DNA of 64,000 nucleotides from Mycetocola manganoxydans (GCF_003667545.1 NZ_RCUV01000005.1:1-64000); one strand, 5' to 3'. Counted from the stretch's first letter, positions 33,999 through 43,164 are shown. Numbers and translations are program-made. Notes: a model not told the origin generated them from the letters alone.

Positions 33999-35792
33999 CT
34001 AGCGCCGAGGTTTGCGTGCGCCGCGGTCGTCGCGCTTACCCGGTGCACCGCGGTCGGGGCGCAACTCGATGAGCTTGCCGCCGATGCGGGTGCCCGTGAG
34101 CTTCGAGAGCACGTCGTCGGACAGGTCGGCCGGCAGCTCGACGAGCGAGAAGTCCGGACGGATGTCGATGTGGCCGAAGTCGTTGCGGCTCAACCCGCCC
34201 TCATTGGCGAGCGCACCGACGATCTGGCGCGGCTCGACCTTCTGGCGCTTGCCGACGGCGATGCGGTACGTCGCGAGGGACGAATCGCTCGCGCCGCGAG
34301 GGCGGCGCTCGGGACGGTCGCCCCGGTCACCGCGGTCGAATCGCGACGATCCGCGGTCGTCGCGGCTCGGGCGCGAAGCGGATGCTTCCTTCCGCTCGCG
34401 CTCGTCACGGTCGCGCTGGGCGCGCATCTCTTCGGGCGAGAGCAGGAGGGGAGTGCTGCCCTGTGCGACGACGGCGAGTGCTGCGGCGACATCCGAATCG
34501 GGGACGTCGTGGTGCTTGACGTAGTGGCCGATGATGTCGCGGAACTGCTCGATCCGCTCCGGCTGGTTGAGCGCTTCGGTGATGGCGTCATCGAAACGGC
34601 TGAGGCGCGTCGCGTTGACGTCGTCGACGCTCGGCAGCTGCATCTGGGTGAGCGGCTGGCGGGTAGCTTTCTCGATCGCGGTGAGCAGGCGACGCTCACG
34701 CGGGGTCACGAAGCTGATCGCGGTTCCGCTGCGTCCGGCCCGGCCGGTGCGGCCGATCCGGTGCACGTACGACTCGGTGTCGATCGGGATGTCGTAGTTC
34801 ACCACGTGGCTGATCCGGTCGACGTCGAGGCCGCGCGCCGCGACATCCGTTGCCACGAGAATGTCGAGCTTGCCCGACTTGAGCTGGTTGACCGTGCGCT
34901 CACGCTGCACCTGGGCGACGTCACCGGAGATGGCGGCAGCGGAGTAGCCGCGCGCACGCAGCTTCTCGGCGAGGGTCTCGGTCTCGTTCTTGGTGCGGGT
35001 GAAGACGATCATGCCCTCGAAGTTCTCGACCTCGAGGATGCGGGTGAGCGCATCCACCTTCTGCGGGTAGGAGACGACGAGGTAACGCTGGGTGGTGTTC
35101 ACCGACGTCGTCGTCTTGCTCTTGACCGTGATCTCTTCCGGGTCGTGCAGGTACTTGGCCGAGATACGGCGGATCGCTGCCGGCATCGTGGCGGAGAACA
35201 GGGCGACCTGTTTGTCTTCGGGGGTGTCGGCGAGGATCGTCTCGACGTCTTCGGCGAAGCCCATCTTGAGCATCTCGTCGGCCTCGTCGAGTACCAGGTA
35301 CTTGAGCTCGGAGAGGTTGAGCGTGCCCTTGTCGAGGTGGTCCATGATGCGGCCGGGGGTACCGACGACGACGTGGACACCGCGGCGAAGCGCAGACAGC
35401 TGAACGCCGTAGCCCTGGCCGCCGTAGACGGGAAGCACGTGAACGCCCTTGAGGTGGGACGCGTACTTCTCGAACGCCTCACAGACCTGAAGTGCGAGCT
35501 CGCGGGTGGGTGCGAGTACGAGGGCCTGCGGGGATTTCTGCGTCATGTCGAGACGAGACAGGATCGGAAGGGCGAATGCGGCGGTCTTGCCGGTACCGGT
35601 CTGGGCGAGGCCGACGACGTCGCGACCCGCGAGAAGCGGCGGAATGGTTGCGGCCTGGATCGCGGACGGAGTTTCGTACCCGACGTCGCGAAGGGCCTTC
35701 AGGACGGCGTCGGCGAGCCCGAGCTCGGAAAAGTTCTGGCCGGATTCGACGGTGTCTGCGTCGGCGGGCGCGGTTGTTTCAGGGGAAGTCAT
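33999..35792 (-). CDS. DEAD-box RNA helicase (DeaD/CsdA-like)
   Basis: A 597-aa ATP-dependent RNA helicase. Motifs in order: Q-motif region PSAIQAATIPPLL, I AQTGTGKTAAF, Ia PTRELALQV, II LDEADEML, III FSATMP, VI HRIGRTGRAGR. Residues about 450-510 are an Arg/Asp-rich disordered linker. A DbpA/CsdA-type RNA-binding domain ends the protein (TYRIAVGKRQKVEPRQI, then FGHIDIRPDFSLVELP). It should unwind structured RNA in cold or stress, in ribosome assembly or mRNA decay. A strong terminator follows. Confidence 0.94.
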   Translation of the reverse strand: MTSPETTAPADADTVESGQNFSELGLADAVLKALRDVGYETPSAIQAATIPPLLAGRDVVGLAQTGTGKTAAFALPILSRLDMTQKSPQALVLAPTRELALQVCEAFEKYASHLKGVHVLPVYGGQGYGVQLSALRRGVHVVVGTPGRIMDHLDKGTLNLSELKYLVLDEADEMLKMGFAEDVETILADTPEDKQVALFSATMPAAIRRISAKYLHDPEEITVKSKTTTSVNTTQRYLVVSYPQKVDALTRILEVENFEGMIVFTRTKNETETLAEKLRARGYSAAAISGDVAQVQRERTVNQLKSGKLDILVATDVAARGLDVDRISHVVNYDIPIDTESYVHRIGRTGRAGRSGTAISFVTPRERRLLTAIEKATRQPLTQMQLPSVDDVNATRLSRFDDAITEALNQPERIEQFRDIIGHYVKHHDVPDSDVAAALAVVAQGSTPLLLSPEEMRAQRDRDERERKEASASRPSRDDRGSSRFDRGDRGDRPERRPRGASDSSLATYRIAVGKRQKVEPRQIVGALANEGGLSRNDFGHIDIRPDFSLVELPADLSDDVLSKLTGTRIGGKLIELRPDRGAPGKRDDRGARKPRR

Positions 35793-35840
35793 ACCCTAAC
35801 GGTAGTCCTTCGCGGATGTGGGTTCACCGTAGGGGCAGGG

Positions 35841-36689
35841 CTAGCGGCAATTATCGAACGTGTACCCGGGGCTTCCCGGTGTGGCGAGGGCGAGATCGCG
35901 GACGATGGTCGAGAAGGGAATCCGGTCGTCTGAGCACACCTCGGCGACGGTTCCCCCGAGATCCCCGGCGTACTCGATGTCGAGAACGCCGAGGCCGTAG
36001 ACGGCGGTGTACGCCTGGCATTCGTCGTAGCGGTGGCACTGCTCGGCGATCGCGAAGTCAAAACCGGCGTCGTCCCGCCCGCGCGTGCCAAGATCAGGTG
36101 CGTTCTTCTGGCCGACCGCAAGCCCCGCGGCGTGCGCCGTTTCGGTCAGCAGCGACGCGAACGCGAGAGCATCCGCGTCGGTGAGTGCGCCGTGCGACCG
36201 CGTCCACGAATCGAGGTTGTCGAGCTCGATGGCCGCGAAGCCCTTGTCCGAACACTCGGCGATCGACGGAGCCAGCAGGGAGGAGAGCTCTTTCCGGTGA
36301 GGCGCGCTCGAGATGTCGAAGAGAAGCTCGTCCGGCCAGTTCTCGTCGATGAGGGGCTCACCCGTCTCGTCCATGAGAAGGAGTTCCGGATGCCGCTCCA
36401 GCCACAGCGACCGGTCCGCCGGCTGCGTTTGGAAGGCATTGAGGTAGCAGATCGAGTAGAGGCCGTCGGCGGGCTCGTCGGTGCTGTCCCTCACCACGCC
36501 GCCGATTCCGGCCGGCGGCGGATAGCCCCCACCCAGCTGGTAGTCGACGACGATGTTCGCCGGGAGCGGCTGGACCGCGGGAGTCCCGGGGGATGCGTCA
36601 GTGCCTGATAAGTCAGATCCTGCCCCGCCGCAGCCGACGAGTGCCAGCGCGCACGCGACCGCCAACGCGGCACCCAGAATGCGTGGCAT
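35841..36689 (-). CDS. GH114-type lipoprotein (endo-alpha-1,4-polygalactosaminidase-like)
   Basis: A 282-aa lipoprotein: the signal peptide ends LALVGC, with lipidated Cys at position 20. The mature domain fits GH114: [32 protein letters not shown], the acidic [13 protein letters not shown] and [13 protein letters not shown], with [12 protein letters not shown] near the end. Family members cleave or bind galactosaminogalactan-type polymers. Attached outside the membrane, it may trim exopolysaccharide. No linked polysaccharide genes are present. Confidence 0.78.
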   Translation of the reverse strand: MPRILGAALAVACALALVGCGGAGSDLSGTDASPGTPAVQPLPANIVVDYQLGGGYPPPAGIGGVVRDSTDEPADGLYSICYLNAFQTQPADRSLWLERHPELLLMDETGEPLIDENWPDELLFDISSAPHRKELSSLLAPSIAECSDKGFAAIELDNLDSWTRSHGALTDADALAFASLLTETAHAAGLAVGQKNAPDLGTRGRDDAGFDFAIAEQCHRYDECQAYTAVYGLGVLDIEYAGDLGGTVAEVCSDDRIPFSTIVRDLALATPGSPGYTFDNCR

Positions 36690-36892
36690 CCGTCATCTCC
36701 CGCTCCGCCGTCTCGGCCTCTCCTCTCTCATCATGGCGAATGACGGCTTCGCCGCGCTGCGTCGTGCCCCTCGCTTCGGAAGAACTCACGGCTGGCATCC
36801 AGCCACGCGGGAACAGGAAAGACCGGTGCACGGTTCTCTCCAGCGTGCCCATGCCCGACAATGGACAGGGTTCAACACTGAGGAGGCCACAC

Positions 36893-37414
36893 ATGACCGG
36901 TACCACCGAAACCGCGATTCTCGCCGGCGGATGTTTCTGGGGAGCGCAGGAGCTTCTCCGCAAGCGCCCGGGAGTGATCTCGACCCGCGTCGGTTACTCC
37001 GGCGGAGAGACGCCGAACGCGACCTACCGCAACCACGGCAACCACGCAGAGTCCGTCGAGATCGTCTTCGACCCGGAGCAGATCTCGTACCGCGATCTGC
37101 TGGAGTTCTTCTTCCAGATTCACGACCCGTCGACGAAGGACCGTCAGGGCAATGACGTCGGCGCGAGCTACCGCTCCGCGATCTTCTACCTCAGCGATGA
37201 GCAGAAGCGAGTCGCCGAAGACACCATCGCCGACGTCGATGCGTCAGGGCTCTGGCCGGGCAAGGTCGTCACCGAAGTGACGGCGGCCGGCCCGTTCTGG
37301 GAGGCAGAGGAAGAGCACCAGGACTACCTGCTGAAGTACCCGAACGGATACACCTGCCACTTCGTCCGCCCCGGCTGGAAGCTGCCGCGCCGCGAAGCCG
37401 AAGTCGCAAGCTAG
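36893..37414 (+). CDS. msrA: Peptide methionine-S-sulfoxide reductase MsrA
   Basis: A 173-aa enzyme with the catalytic motif [11 protein letters not shown], then [16 protein letters not shown] and [20 protein letters not shown], typical of MsrA. It reduces methionine-S-sulfoxide in proteins with thioredoxin. The start is ATG 36893 with GAGGAGG upstream; the frame is open 100 codons earlier but that region is noncoding. A strong terminator follows. No msrB is adjacent. Confidence 0.95.
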   Translation: MTGTTETAILAGGCFWGAQELLRKRPGVISTRVGYSGGETPNATYRNHGNHAESVEIVFDPEQISYRDLLEFFFQIHDPSTKDRQGNDVGASYRSAIFYLSDEQKRVAEDTIADVDASGLWPGKVVTEVTAAGPFWEAEEEHQDYLLKYPNGYTCHFVRPGWKLPRREAEVAS

Positions 37415-37422
37415 ATCACGTG

Positions 37423-37458
37423 AGAACGCCCCCGGGTCCTGTGACCCGGGGGCGTTCT
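37423..37458. terminator. Strong hairpin terminator after msrA
   Basis: AGAACGCCCCCGGGTC and GACCCGGGGGCGTTCT pair perfectly over 16 bp around a CTGT loop. It lies between the convergent msrA and the next minus-strand gene and can serve both. Confidence 0.92.
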
Positions 37459-37468
37459 GTGTGTGCAC

Positions 37469-38203
37469 TCACGCTGCGGCGGTCGTGCCGCCGTAGTGCC
37501 GGTCGGGATCGAACGGCGAGAACGAGGCGGAACCGAGCATCAGGATGCCGCGTTGCGGCATCCAGAAATCTCCGAGCCGTGATTGCGGCGACGGAGCGGC
37601 GATGCGACCGAGATCCGTGCCTGCGAGGCTCGCCGTACTCTCATCGACCGCCCAGATCTGCTTCGGCCCCGCCCGGAACCACTGCCGATTGGGGGTGACC
37701 CCCGTCAAACCCATCCGGCCAGCGCGCAGGGCCGGACCTGCCACCGCTCCCATGGCGGAAAGGAACCGCGTGTTGTGCCACGCCGGATGCGGAACCATCG
37801 CCATGGCGCCGGACATGAGCCGCGTCATGGGGGTAGCAGAGATCTGTAGCCGCCAGCTCAGGTCCACGTCGTCACCGATGGTCACCGTAAAGCTCTGATC
37901 GCCCGTCCAGGACACGTCGATGTCGTGGATGGACGTCGCCGAGACGGCGGCACCGAAATAGCGCGGGCACGACAACGCCGGGTCGATCGTTGTGTAGATG
38001 ACCCAGCTGCCTTCCGGGTCGCGAAGCCAGACGGAGGTGTAGCCGGGGCCGATCGACGTGAGCGGAAAACGCCTGAGCCCCAGCAGATGGCCGGACTCGA
38101 ACGGGACGCTCATCACGGCGTACCCGGAGAAACGTTCCTCGTCACCCGCCGGAAGAATCGGATCGGTTTCCGCGTCGGTGAGAAGGGACCGGAGACTCTG
38201 CAT
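37469..38203 (-). CDS. Uncharacterised protein, no recognised family
   Basis: A protein of 244 aa with alternating hydrophobic strands: RFSGYAVMSVPFESGHLLGLRRF, SVWLRDPEGSWVIYTT, VSWTGDQSFTVTIGDDVDLSW and PQRGILMLGSASFSPFDP. It has no signal peptide, no membrane helix and no Cys pattern. The start at ATG 38203 is preferred over GTG 38212. The beta-rich pattern suggests a lipocalin- or carotenoid-dehydratase-like barrel, but I cannot name a family. Confidence 0.65.
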   Translation of the reverse strand: MQSLRSLLTDAETDPILPAGDEERFSGYAVMSVPFESGHLLGLRRFPLTSIGPGYTSVWLRDPEGSWVIYTTIDPALSCPRYFGAAVSATSIHDIDVSWTGDQSFTVTIGDDVDLSWRLQISATPMTRLMSGAMAMVPHPAWHNTRFLSAMGAVAGPALRAGRMGLTGVTPNRQWFRAGPKQIWAVDESTASLAGTDLGRIAAPSPQSRLGDFWMPQRGILMLGSASFSPFDPDRHYGGTTAAA

Positions 38204-38267
38204 GGCGACCACACTCCAACGTCGGCGCCACTCTATTCTTCGCCGGTTGCGGCGGCAAGGGCCGGTG

Positions 38268-38393
38268 CTAGTAGCCGACGATGTTCACGTAGACGAAGCC
38301 AGCGATGCCCGCAACGGCAACGATCACTCCGATCCACAGGACAACGCCGCCGATTCCGGTCCGTGCCGGCCAGGTTGGGATGTGGTTGCTCAT
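38268..38393 (-). CDS. 41-aa single-pass membrane protein
   Basis: An ORF too short for standard gene tracks. It starts at ATG 38393 (MSNHIPTWPARTGIGG) with GGTGGAAG just upstream as SD, and stops at TAG 38268-38270. Residues about 17-38 are one hydrophobic helix (VVLWIGVIVAVAGIAGFVYV). The intact frame, good RBS and clear membrane helix make it credible. The role is unknown. Confidence 0.65.
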   Translation of the reverse strand: MSNHIPTWPARTGIGGVVLWIGVIVAVAGIAGFVYVNIVGY

Positions 38394-38410
38394 GCTTCCA
38401 CCCTACGGCG

Positions 38411-38443
38411 AAGCGGCCAGACACACGAGGTGCCCGGCCGCTT
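38411..38443. terminator. Hairpin between the SRPBCC gene and the 41-aa gene
   Basis: AAGCGGCC (38411-38418) and GGCCGCTT (38436-38443) are perfect 8-bp arms around a 17-nt loop. It lies directly downstream of the minus-strand SRPBCC stop and may end that operon's transcript. No T-tract is present. Confidence 0.45.
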
Positions 38444-38453
38444 CACACCGGTG

Positions 38454-38954
38454 TCAGGAACCGACTCGGACGTCGGCCAGGACGGCGTCGATCTGCCCCA
38501 TGGCGCCGATCGTGCCCTCCTCCATGCCCATTTCCACCATCTGCTCGAGCTGCTCGGCACTTCTGAAGGTCGTGACGGATGTCATTCGCGTCACGTTCCC
38601 GTCCTCTGCCAGCGTGACCTCGCACCGGGTGGTGTCATCGGGGTCGAGCGGCTTACCATCATCGCCGGCGAAGCCGTCGTCGAACGCGAACCGGCGGGGA
38701 GCATCCATCGAAACGATTTTCCACCACCCTCTCGCCTTCTCACCGTCGGGCCCGCTCATGTAGTAGCGAGCGTCGCCGCCAGGCGCGAACTCGAGCTTTT
38801 CGAACGTTGCCGGCCAGGTGGGAGGGCCCCGCCAGCGCTCCAGCAGCCGGGGGTTCTCCCAGACTTGCCAGACAGCCTCCGGACCTGCGTCGAATTCGGC
38901 AACGATCGTGAACGTCAGGTTGTCGACGTCTTTGTTGGTACTGATCACGGTCAC
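38454..38954 (-). CDS. SRPBCC/AHSA1-family protein
   Basis: A 166-aa START-like domain: FTIVAEFDAGPEAVWQVWENPRLLERWRGP is the AHSA1 opening, and RYYMSGPDGEKARGWWKI and a C-terminal EQLEQMVEMGMEEG helix complete the family pattern. These proteins bind hydrophobic ligands. The gene starts at GTG 38954 overlapping the ArsR stop (GTGA), a very common ArsR-AHSA1 pair. Confidence 0.86.
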   Translation of the reverse strand: MTVISTNKDVDNLTFTIVAEFDAGPEAVWQVWENPRLLERWRGPPTWPATFEKLEFAPGGDARYYMSGPDGEKARGWWKIVSMDAPRRFAFDDGFAGDDGKPLDPDDTTRCEVTLAEDGNVTRMTSVTTFRSAEQLEQMVEMGMEEGTIGAMGQIDAVLADVRVGS

Positions 38955-39301
38955 TGTTCTGTTCCCTTCGTTGTGTCGGAGAGGAGATCTCCGATGCGTT
39001 CGGCACGGTCGTGCCAGATCTTTTCGTAGGCGTCGAGCAACCGCGCTGCCCGGCGCACAGCCTCCGGATTTGCCTGCACCATCTGCTCCCTGCCCCTGCG
39101 TCGCTTGACGACGAGCGTCGCGCGTTCGAGCACCGCAACGTGTTTCTGCACCGCGGCGAAGCTCATGTCATACCGTCCGGCGAGCGCCGTCACGGAGAGT
39201 TCGTCGGTGAGAGTGCGAGAGACGATGTCGCGGCGGGTCGCATCCGCCAGTGCCTGGAAGATGCGGTCAACGTCGGTATCGCTCAGTTCATATGTAACCA
39301 T
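38951..39301 (-). CDS. ArsR-family winged-helix regulator
   Basis: A 116-aa ArsR/SmtB-type regulator with DVDRIFQALADATRRDIVSRTL, recognition helix MSFAAVQKHVAVLERATLV and wing RRRGREQMVQANPE. It lacks the Cys metal sites of ArsR, as expected for the subgroup paired with AHSA1 genes, where a hydrophobic or other effector is presumed. It should control its own two-gene operon. Confidence 0.88.
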   Translation of the reverse strand: MVTYELSDTDVDRIFQALADATRRDIVSRTLTDELSVTALAGRYDMSFAAVQKHVAVLERATLVVKRRRGREQMVQANPEAVRRAARLLDAYEKIWHDRAERIGDLLSDTTKGTEQ

Positions 39302-39420
39302 TTGGTTGTACGTTAGCGACTCTGTCCGGCAAGCACAAGACCCCGTTTACTGCCGCGCCGATCCCGGTGTTAGTGTGACCGCCGAACCTGGTTTCCCGGG
39401 TCGGACCGGGAGGAAGCATC

Positions 39421-40185
39421 GTGGACGGGGCAGAAGACGACGCGTGGTCGGCGGTGGCAGCAGAGTGGGCCCGCTTGTGGGGCGACTTCGCGGATCCCGT
39501 TCGCCGTGCGATCTCGGAGGCCACCGGCATCCGGCCAGGGACCCGGGTGCTCGATGTCGGATGTGGGAGCGGCGAGTTCCTGCGCGCACTCGCCGAAACG
39601 GGAGCCGAGTGTTCCGGTATCGACCCGGCTGCGGCCATGGTCGAACTCTCGCGGAGCCGAGTACCTGGAGCCGACATTCGCCGGGGCACCGTGGAGAGCT
39701 TGCCGTGGCCGGATGCATCCTTCGACGTCGTCGTCGCGATCAATGCGCTCCAGTTCGCCGATGACCCGGATGCCGCACTGGCGGAGATGACACGGGTCAC
39801 CGTAGCGGGAGGGTTCGTCGCCGTCGCGAACTGGGCCGATGCCCCGTGCAACGACATCCACGTTCTCGAGCAGGCGGTCGCCGCCTCGTTCGAGGAAGAA
39901 CTTCCACCGGACGACGACCTGCGGCTGCCGGGAGGGCTCGCGGGATTCTTCCGCCGTGGCGGGCTGACGCCAGTTGTCACCGGTCTCATCGATGCGCCGT
40001 GGGATGCGGCCGACGACGACGCTCTGGTTCGCGGCATCCTTCTGGGAGAGGACGAGGAGGGACTCTCGGGCGGGGCAGAGACCGTCCTCGCTGCAGCCGC
40101 CCCGTTTCGGCTGCACTCTGGCGGTTACCGGCTCAACAACGCCCTGCGATTCGCGGTGGGAACGACGGCGCCGTCCGTCGGCTAG
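39421..40185 (+). CDS. Class I SAM-dependent methyltransferase
   Basis: A 254-aa methyltransferase: motif I RVLDVGCGSGEFLRAL, acidic SGIDPAAAMVELSR, motif II SFDVVVAINALQFADDP. It resembles UbiE-type enzymes acting on small molecules. GTG 39421 has GGGAGGAA upstream. Substrate unknown. Confidence 0.83.
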   Translation: MDGAEDDAWSAVAAEWARLWGDFADPVRRAISEATGIRPGTRVLDVGCGSGEFLRALAETGAECSGIDPAAAMVELSRSRVPGADIRRGTVESLPWPDASFDVVVAINALQFADDPDAALAEMTRVTVAGGFVAVANWADAPCNDIHVLEQAVAASFEEELPPDDDLRLPGGLAGFFRRGGLTPVVTGLIDAPWDAADDDALVRGILLGEDEEGLSGGAETVLAAAAPFRLHSGGYRLNNALRFAVGTTAPSVG

Positions 40186-40314
40186 GTGTCATTTCTCCCG
40201 TGGGGAATGCGACGCCGCTTGATCAACCCAATGACGGGAGGGGACTTGCCCGAGCCGAAGAGTCGTCCGGGGGAGGGGGATGCCCCGGCTGCCGAAGCCT
40301 GTGCAGAATGGGGC

Positions 40315-40818
40315 ATGCCCCGTATCGTCAACGCCGTTCGAACGCTCGCCGCCCCGGTGAGTCGCACGCGCACGTTCCGCCGGATCGGACCCCGCATCCT
40401 TCCTCCGCTCGAACGTGCCCTGAAGCGGATCACGGGAGGGAAAGTACAGGTGAGCGGCCTGCTCGTTCCGACGCTCGTGCTGTCCTCGGTCGGAGCGAGA
40501 AGCGGGAGGGTTCGCGACACCGTCCTCATGTACACCCCGGATGGGCGGGGACGCGCGATCGTCGCCGGAACGAGCTTCGCCCGCGAGCGGCATCCGGCGT
40601 GGACGTACAACCTGATGGCGAATCCGGATGCCGTGATCACTGTTCGGAAGCGACGGCTGGCGGTTCGTGCGACTCCGGTCGCTGATGCCGACCGCGACTC
40701 CGCCTGGCAGCGGATTGAACGGCAATGGCCGGGCTACCGGTCCTACGAGCGTGCCTCGGGGCGAGAAGTCCGGCTCTTCCTGCTCCAGCCCGTGCGGGAG
40801 GAAGCGCCGGATCGGTGA
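40315..40818 (+). CDS. Ddn-like deazaflavin (F420)-dependent nitroreductase family protein
   Basis: A 167-aa split-barrel protein. LVLSSVGARSGRVRDTVLMY is the Ddn-family cofactor strand, with RHPAWTYNLMANPDAVITV, and the PGYRSYERASGREVRLFLLQP end matches the family. Members use F420 or bind it. I start at ATG 40315 (MPRIVNAVRTLAAPVSR), where CAGAAT lies five bases upstream, rather than 43 codons earlier. The substrate is unknown, and F420 synthesis genes are not in this window. Confidence 0.8.
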   Translation: MPRIVNAVRTLAAPVSRTRTFRRIGPRILPPLERALKRITGGKVQVSGLLVPTLVLSSVGARSGRVRDTVLMYTPDGRGRAIVAGTSFARERHPAWTYNLMANPDAVITVRKRRLAVRATPVADADRDSAWQRIERQWPGYRSYERASGREVRLFLLQPVREEAPDR

Positions 40819-40828
40819 TGGGGCGAAA

Positions 40829-41338
40829 TCAGTCAGCGAGTTCGGGAGGCCAGACCACCCGGAAACGCTCGAACATGATCTCGTCGTTCTCGCTCCACTC
40901 AGCGCCGCGCGCCGCGCAGGTGCGGGTCCAGTACCTGGCGTGCTCGCGCTTCCAGCTGGCGAGCGTGCGGTCGTCCTCGCCCTCATCCCACGCGAACGCG
41001 TCGTCCACCGTGTCGAAGGTCCCGAGCCGGAGTTCGATACTCCGGAGAATGACCCGCGGTGTTCCCGTGCTGTCGCAGGCGATCCAGTGAGAGCCGATGC
41101 GAGGAAGCGAATCCCCGTCGAGCGCGAACTGTTCGGCGAGCTCAGCCGTCGCGCGTTTCGCCCCGTGGGTGACTTCGCGGAGCAATTCATCGGCGAGGCG
41201 GGCGGAGTCCCCGAAGTGCTCGACCGTGTATTCCGGTGCCGTTCGAACCGCTTCCGGGTTGGCGGCCGCGTAGGCGGCCCAGAACTCTGCTGCTCGAGCG
41301 ACGTCGGGTGCGGCTGCTGGTCGTTCGTTCTCGGTCAC
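40829..41338 (-). CDS. ASCH-domain protein
   Basis: A 169-aa protein of the YqfB/ASCH type: EFWAAYAAANPEAV, then LADELLREVTHGAKRATAEL, and IELRLGTFDTVDDAFAWDEGE, DRTLASWKREHARYWTR. ASCH domains bind RNA or nucleobase-like ligands. The start is GTG 41338 with AACACT six bases upstream, which fits leaderless expression; the frame is open further upstream but without support. It converges on the Ddn-like gene. Confidence 0.78.
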   Translation of the reverse strand: MTENERPAAAPDVARAAEFWAAYAAANPEAVRTAPEYTVEHFGDSARLADELLREVTHGAKRATAELAEQFALDGDSLPRIGSHWIACDSTGTPRVILRSIELRLGTFDTVDDAFAWDEGEDDRTLASWKREHARYWTRTCAARGAEWSENDEIMFERFRVVWPPELAD

Positions 41339-41426
41339 GCCCCCAGTGTTCCAGAAGCAAGGGTGGTTCTTCACACCCTGTGATGTTCGAATGGGTGCGG
41401 AGCAGGAGAAAGAGGAGGGCACAACC

Positions 41427-41966
41427 GTGGGTATTCGGGCGACGGTCGGGCTCGAGCCGTGGGGACCACGCGACTTCCCGGTCCTCGAACGCAGCAACAC
41501 TCCTGCCATGACCGTCTACCTCGGCGGCCCCGAGAGCGCGGAGAAGCTGGCAACCAGACACGCGAAGTACCTGCGACTCGTCGAAAGCGGCGAAGCAGCC
41601 ATGTTCACCGTGCACGTCGATTCGATGGCGGATGCCGTCGGCTCGGTCGGCTACTGGCAAACGGTGTGGCGAGACGCCCCCGTCTATGAGTGTGGGTGGA
41701 GCATCGCCACGCCGCACCAGGGCCGGGGATACGCTTCGGCAGCGCTCGCCGCGTGCGTCGACCACGCCGTCGACCACGGGGACCGCGACCTGCTGGTGGC
41801 GTTCCCGCGAACCGACAATGCGGCATCCAACGCTCTGTGCCGAGCCGGGGGATTCGAGCTGAGCGGCGTCGAAGATGCGGAGTATCCGCCCGGCAACCCG
41901 ATCCGCGTTCATGCGTGGGTCCTCGACCTCGCCGAGCGGCGGAGCAATCATCGCCACCCGGGTTGA
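41427..41966 (+). CDS. GNAT-family N-acetyltransferase
   Basis: A 179-aa acetyltransferase of the Acetyltransf_3 type: LEPWGPRDFPVLERSNTPAM at the N-terminus, the acetyl-CoA loop ATPHQGRGYASAALAACV (QGRGYA) and NAASNALCRAGGFELSG near the C-terminus. GTG 41427 is selected because AGGAGGG lies about seven bases upstream. Substrate unknown. Confidence 0.85.
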   Translation: MGIRATVGLEPWGPRDFPVLERSNTPAMTVYLGGPESAEKLATRHAKYLRLVESGEAAMFTVHVDSMADAVGSVGYWQTVWRDAPVYECGWSIATPHQGRGYASAALAACVDHAVDHGDRDLLVAFPRTDNAASNALCRAGGFELSGVEDAEYPPGNPIRVHAWVLDLAERRSNHRHPG

Positions 41967-42077
41967 CGCGCCCCGATGACAGGAGCACTATGGGCGCGTT
42001 AACTCCGCGCTGCAGCTCTGTACCCCGTGGCCGATCGTGGCGGGATGCGACGATCGCCGGGATGGCACTCTCCGCAC

Positions 42078-42104
42078 TTCGTGAACGATCCGGTCGTTCA
42101 CGAA
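42078..42104. promoter_or_regulatory. Perfect 11-bp inverted repeat upstream of the ScyD-like gene
   Basis: TTCGTGAACGA and TCGTTCACGAA are perfect inverted arms around TCCGG. The site ends 21 bp before ATG 42126, the position of an operator or a 5'-UTR hairpin. No regulator gene is adjacent, so a regulator from elsewhere would act. It has the size and symmetry of a dimeric HTH operator. Confidence 0.6.
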
Positions 42105-42125
42105 CGCTCTACCGGAAAGCCCCTC

Positions 42126-43157
42126 ATGAAAACCCCACGAACAACGTTGTTCAGTGCTGCCCTCGCGGCGCTTCTTCTGCCGGCACTTCTCGTGCCGGCC
42201 GCTGCGACGGCGACGCCGCGCTCCTCAGAACCGACCGTATCGGTGCTGGCTTCAGGTCTCGAAGGGACCACAGGAAGCACGATCGGACCGGACGGTGCCC
42301 TGTACGTGCCCGAGGCGGTGACCGGCGAGGTCACGCGCATCGACCTCCGAACCGGCCGCACCTCCACATTCGCCAGCGGATTGCCCGAACGGGTGATCGA
42401 CCTGGGCGGAGCGATGGATGTCGCGTTCATCGGCCGCACGGCCTTCGTGCTGGTCACCCTGGTCGGGCCGGACGTCGGCGGGGCCGATGTCAACGGGCTC
42501 TACCGCATCGACAGGGCCGGCACTCCCACACTGGTGGCCGACATCGGTGCCTGGAATGTCGCCAATCCGCCAGACACAGCGTTCGACGTCCCGAGCGGGT
42601 TGACGTTCGCACTTCAAACCGTGCGCGGAGGCTTCCTCGTCACCGACGGCCACCTCAACCGCGTGCTCTTCGTCACCGTGCGCGGCGATATCCGTGAGGT
42701 CCGTGCATTCGGCAACACCGTGCCGACCGGGCTCGCGCTGTTCGGACGCACCGTCTTCCTCGCCGAAGCCGGGCCGGTACCTCACGTACCCGAAGACGGC
42801 CGGGTGATCGCGTTCCCCGTGCGCGGGCAGGGCGGCGAGGCGCGCACCGTGGCATCCGGCTACAGCCTGCTTGTCGACGCGGAGTTCAACCGCTGTGGCG
42901 GTCTGTTCGCCCTGTCTCAGGGTGATTCACCCGGGCAGGTTCCCGCTGGAGCTCCTGCACTGCCCGACAGCGGTGAGCTGTTGAAGGCCAACCGCAACGG
43001 CACCTTCTCTGTCGTCGCTGCCGGACTGGATCTGCCGACATCGCTCGAGTTTCGCAAGAACACGGCTTACGTCGTGACGCTCGGGGGTGATGTCCTCCGG
43101 ATCGACAACGCATCGCCAAAGAAAGACTGCGGGAAGTTCGGTCATTTCGGCCGGTGA
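42126..43157 (+). CDS. Secreted ScyD/ScyE-family beta-propeller protein
   Basis: A 343-aa exported protein. Residues 1-31 are a signal peptide (ALLLPALLVPAAATATP). The mature part repeats NHL-like blades: GSTIGPDGALYVPEAVTGEV, ITRIDLRTG-like turns, GLYRIDRAGTP, SGLTFALQTVRGGFLVTDGH and FAVTRGD-like strands. ScyD/ScyE proteins are periplasmic propellers first named in cyanobacterial scytonemin clusters; actinobacterial homologues have no known role. ATG 42126, with a palindrome and GGAAAG upstream. Confidence 0.82.
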   Translation: MKTPRTTLFSAALAALLLPALLVPAAATATPRSSEPTVSVLASGLEGTTGSTIGPDGALYVPEAVTGEVTRIDLRTGRTSTFASGLPERVIDLGGAMDVAFIGRTAFVLVTLVGPDVGGADVNGLYRIDRAGTPTLVADIGAWNVANPPDTAFDVPSGLTFALQTVRGGFLVTDGHLNRVLFVTVRGDIREVRAFGNTVPTGLALFGRTVFLAEAGPVPHVPEDGRVIAFPVRGQGGEARTVASGYSLLVDAEFNRCGGLFALSQGDSPGQVPAGAPALPDSGELLKANRNGTFSVVAAGLDLPTSLEFRKNTAYVVTLGGDVLRIDNASPKKDCGKFGHFGR

Positions 43158-43164
43158 CCCCCGT

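Noticed and set aside
33936-35933. 665-codon plus-strand frame
   Set aside because: It is the antisense of the DEAD-box helicase gene, which has all helicase motifs. The plus-strand product shows no family pattern.
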